DNA from: Oligoflexaceae bacterium
GTDB lineage: Bacteria; Bdellovibrionota_B; Oligoflexia; Oligoflexales; Oligoflexaceae
Assembly: GCA_947474445.1 (NCBI GenBank)
Contig: CANJJY010000227.1
Coordinates: 1-7,424 of the forward strand
DNA: 7,424 bases
Direction of reading: 5' to 3'
Position numbers and translations under genes: made by a program. Under the pieces are notes generated by a model. That model saw only the letters and a program-made list of their open reading frames with translations, searched no databases and was not told the origin of the DNA. Shown here piece by piece: positions 5,671 through 7,424 of this stretch. Positions within the stretch are counted from its first letter, which is position 1, and each line of letters starts with the position of its first letter.

Positions 5671-7305
5671 ATGCGATCGATCTCTTCACGGGCCTGGCTT
5701 GCTTTGACTCTGTTTTGGATCATGGCCTGTCATCCGACCAACACGAGTCGTCTCGATGAAGCCTGGGATGCGGCAAATAATCCTGTCCTCATGATGGCCT
5801 ATGGCAATGAATTTGTAACTAAATTTGGCGATTTGCCGCTGAAAGGCCAGCCCGATAAGATGCCCTGGAGCGATAACTACTGGCCCAGTTATGAAGGTGG
5901 GATCGCCTACCGCTGGAACTGGTCGCGCTCGAAAGATCTCGCGCGTGAGCTCTTAGGATCGAGCGATCGAGAATTTGCTGGCCAACTCGATGATGCACCT
6001 GAACTGCAAAAGCTGCGGAGCGAAGTTCTCGGCTACCGTCCCTACACCAAAGAAGAGCTCCAAGCTCTGCCGGACGATCTCCGTTCGACCACCATCGCGA
6101 CCTTGTCACCTGCTGAAAAATACGACATCTACCGCGGCCGCTTTGATTATCCCACGGTGGCGTTTGAACGCCGCCGCACCGGGATCAACGCGACACTGCG
6201 CGACCAAGCGGGATATACGCCAGGTTTTAAGATTCATAAATGGTTTGGGATCTGTCACGCTTGGGCCCCCGCCACCATTCTCTTCGAGGAACCTGGTTCA
6301 TTGGAAGTCGATAGCAAAGACGGCTTTAGAATTCCGATGGCCGCCTCCGATGTCAAAGCTCTGCTCTCTCACATGCTTGATAAAGACCCCGGCCAAGCAC
6401 ATGCCTCGAGTTTTCTCGCAGAGCGTTGTAACAACGATATTAGCAACAAATCGATAGGCGCCCTCTACTCGATGGCCATGTCTCTTCAGATCGCGCAGCC
6501 GGATTTACTTCAGCAAAAACTCGTGGAACTCGACGCGACGGAAGCCGTCGATCGGCAGACCAAGCTGGTGATCGCTTCGTACTTCTACGCATTTGCTGCC
6601 GATCCTGCGACGGCGGCGGCCGGCTACGCGAGTTTCTTCGAGCGATACAAAAACGCTGTCAATAGCTTCGAACAAAAAGTTTTGACGGCGGCCTACGAGG
6701 ACAGTCTCAAAAACATAGCGGCTGCTGGAACCGCCGCGGCTACGGCGCCTGATGTGATCAAGGAAGGAATTATCAAGGCGGTGCGCAAACCGGCCTGCAA
6801 CGACACCAATGCAGGTGCTTTTCACCTAGTCCTCGCGAACATCGTGGGACTGCAGCACGCGAGTTTTGGCATCGACATCACGCGCGATGCCGAGGTTTGG
6901 AATCAATCGGTCGCTTCTTTTGAAAGCACCGCCGTCGATCAATTCGAAGGTGACGCGATTTCGCCCGATGCCGCTCCGGGGACGGTCAAGGAACTGGAAA
7001 TTCGCACGCGGTTTCGCTACACGACAGAGATGGCTCCGGCTTGGGAGCCCTTCGGCGATGATAGAAACCTGAAAAGCTATCATGTTTATGCGGGTGATAC
7101 CTACCTTGTGGAGGACCAATACTTGAAGGCTCTCGCATACAAGATCGAGCTCGATCGCGACGATCGCATTATCGGCGGTTCATGGCTCAGCGATGTGAGA
7201 CCCGATTTTCTGTGGGGCACGGGGACGCCGGTGTTTAGCAAAGAGTTTGAGGATCTTGAAGATCTCTATTATCAGGCCCTGGAGAACCGCCATCGGCACC
7301 GATGA
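5671..7305 (+). CDS. Lipoprotein with GP42/Pep-13-type transglutaminase domain (TGase_elicitor family)
   Basis: A 544-aa protein with a type II signal peptide and lipobox IMAC (Cys20, His at +2), predicted outer-membrane lipoprotein. Nearly the whole mature part fits the transglutaminase-elicitor family (TGase_elicitor, PF16683), known from Phytophthora GP42 and bacterial homologues such as those of marine Vibrio. These enzymes link glutamine side chains to lysines or amines. Visible blocks: MPWSDNYWPSYEGGIAYRW (64-82), AEKYDIYRGRFDYP (148-161), WFGICHAWAPA (191-201) with the likely nucleophile Cys195, GAFHLVLAN (382-390) with candidate catalytic His385, and DITRDAEVWNQSVASF (402-417), whose VWNQ..V..F matches the Pep-13 segment of GP42. 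The third catalytic residue is unassigned; an Asp in DITRD is a guess. The C-terminus is basic (NRHRHR). It is 25 bases downstream of the Ig/LRR lipoprotein, probably one operon. The family call is firm; the substrate is unknown. Confidence 0.9.
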   Translation: MRSISSRAWLALTLFWIMACHPTNTSRLDEAWDAANNPVLMMAYGNEFVTKFGDLPLKGQPDKMPWSDNYWPSYEGGIAYRWNWSRSKDLARELLGSSDREFAGQLDDAPELQKLRSEVLGYRPYTKEELQALPDDLRSTTIATLSPAEKYDIYRGRFDYPTVAFERRRTGINATLRDQAGYTPGFKIHKWFGICHAWAPATILFEEPGSLEVDSKDGFRIPMAASDVKALLSHMLDKDPGQAHASSFLAERCNNDISNKSIGALYSMAMSLQIAQPDLLQQKLVELDATEAVDRQTKLVIASYFYAFAADPATAAAGYASFFERYKNAVNSFEQKVLTAAYEDSLKNIAAAGTAAATAPDVIKEGIIKAVRKPACNDTNAGAFHLVLANIVGLQHASFGIDITRDAEVWNQSVASFESTAVDQFEGDAISPDAAPGTVKELEIRTRFRYTTEMAPAWEPFGDDRNLKSYHVYAGDTYLVEDQYLKALAYKIELDRDDRIIGGSWLSDVRPDFLWGTGTPVFSKEFEDLEDLYYQALENRHRHR

Positions 7306-7330
7306 ATCGGACAGACTCCTCGAGCCTAGT

Positions 7331-7424
7331 CTAGCGGAACCAGATGCGATGGAGGGTGCTGGCGGCATTGCTATTCGAACCGAAATCGCACTCCCAAGAT
7401 ATGAGATTGGTATCGCCGTGGATA
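7331..7424 (-). CDS. 3' end of a convergent gene (partial, unrecognised)
   Basis: Read leftwards from the window edge, one frame stays open for 30 codons and ends in TAG (complement of 7331-7333). It would encode a C-terminus beginning IHGDTNLISWECDFGSNSN and ending TLHRIWFR. The mix of aromatic, Gly/Asn and polar residues with a Cys and a strand-like hydrophobic end looks like the end of an exported beta-rich protein rather than random sequence, and the position 25 bases from the convergent stop at 7305 fits compact packing. The other minus-strand frame in this area is the shadow of the transglutaminase gene. Too short to name; the rest lies outside the window. Confidence 0.45.
   Translation of the reverse strand, partial: IHGDTNLISWECDFGSNSNAASTLHRIWFR

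Noticed and set aside
7313..7332. AGACT/AGTCT inverted repeat after the transglutaminase stop as a terminator
   Set aside because: Only five base pairs with a 10-nt loop and no T-run; too weak to call.

Overview
The window looks like chromosomal DNA of a Gram-negative bacterium with a large exported lipoproteome. Four of the six complete genes start with a lipoprotein signal peptide and a fifth has an ordinary Sec signal. The protein types (single-CxxCH lipoprotein with a C-terminal PRVINETA-like segment, Cys-module/Ig/LRR lipoprotein, Phytophthora-GP42-type transglutaminase) remind me most of Bdellovibrionota, for example Oligoflexus-like bacteria. That placement is inference from protein style and moderately high GC; there is no rRNA or other phylogenetic marker here. 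I see no insertion sequence, tRNA, rRNA or CRISPR array.

Layout. 45-518 (+) is a small, low-complexity lipoprotein that I do not recognise, preceded at the window edge by a T8 tract that may end an upstream terminator. It converges on a two-gene minus-strand operon, 1553-1044 (low-affinity iron permease family) followed after 15 nt by 1028-543 (exported NTF2/SnoaL-like protein). The 150-nt region upstream of that operon holds a striking 58-nt interrupted inverted repeat (1580-1637), a candidate operator or mRNA hairpin. Next, 3017-1704 (-) encodes an outer-membrane-type lipoprotein with one c-type haem motif.

A 330-nt divergent intergenic region (3018-3347) separates it from a plus-strand pair. 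It holds a candidate minus-strand promoter, two perfect 10-bp palindromes, a hairpin plus T-run on the minus strand, and nested inverted repeats just ahead of the plus-strand pair. The pair is 3348-5645, a 765-aa lipoprotein of alternating four-Cys modules and Ig-like domains ending in leucine-rich repeats, and, 25 nt downstream, 5671-7305, a lipoprotein with a GP42/Pep-13-type transglutaminase domain. A convergent gene appears to end at 7331 and runs off the right edge.

The most interesting unit is the 3348-7305 pair: a multi-domain surface-type lipoprotein co-encoded with a putative protein-crosslinking enzyme that retains a recognisable Pep-13-like segment (VWNQ..V..F). By the E. coli +2 sorting rule (no Asp after the lipid-bearing Cys) both should go to the outer membrane. 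A working hypothesis, not shown by sequence alone, is that they form an adhesion/crosslinking module, with the Ig/LRR protein as a partner, scaffold or substrate of the transglutaminase.
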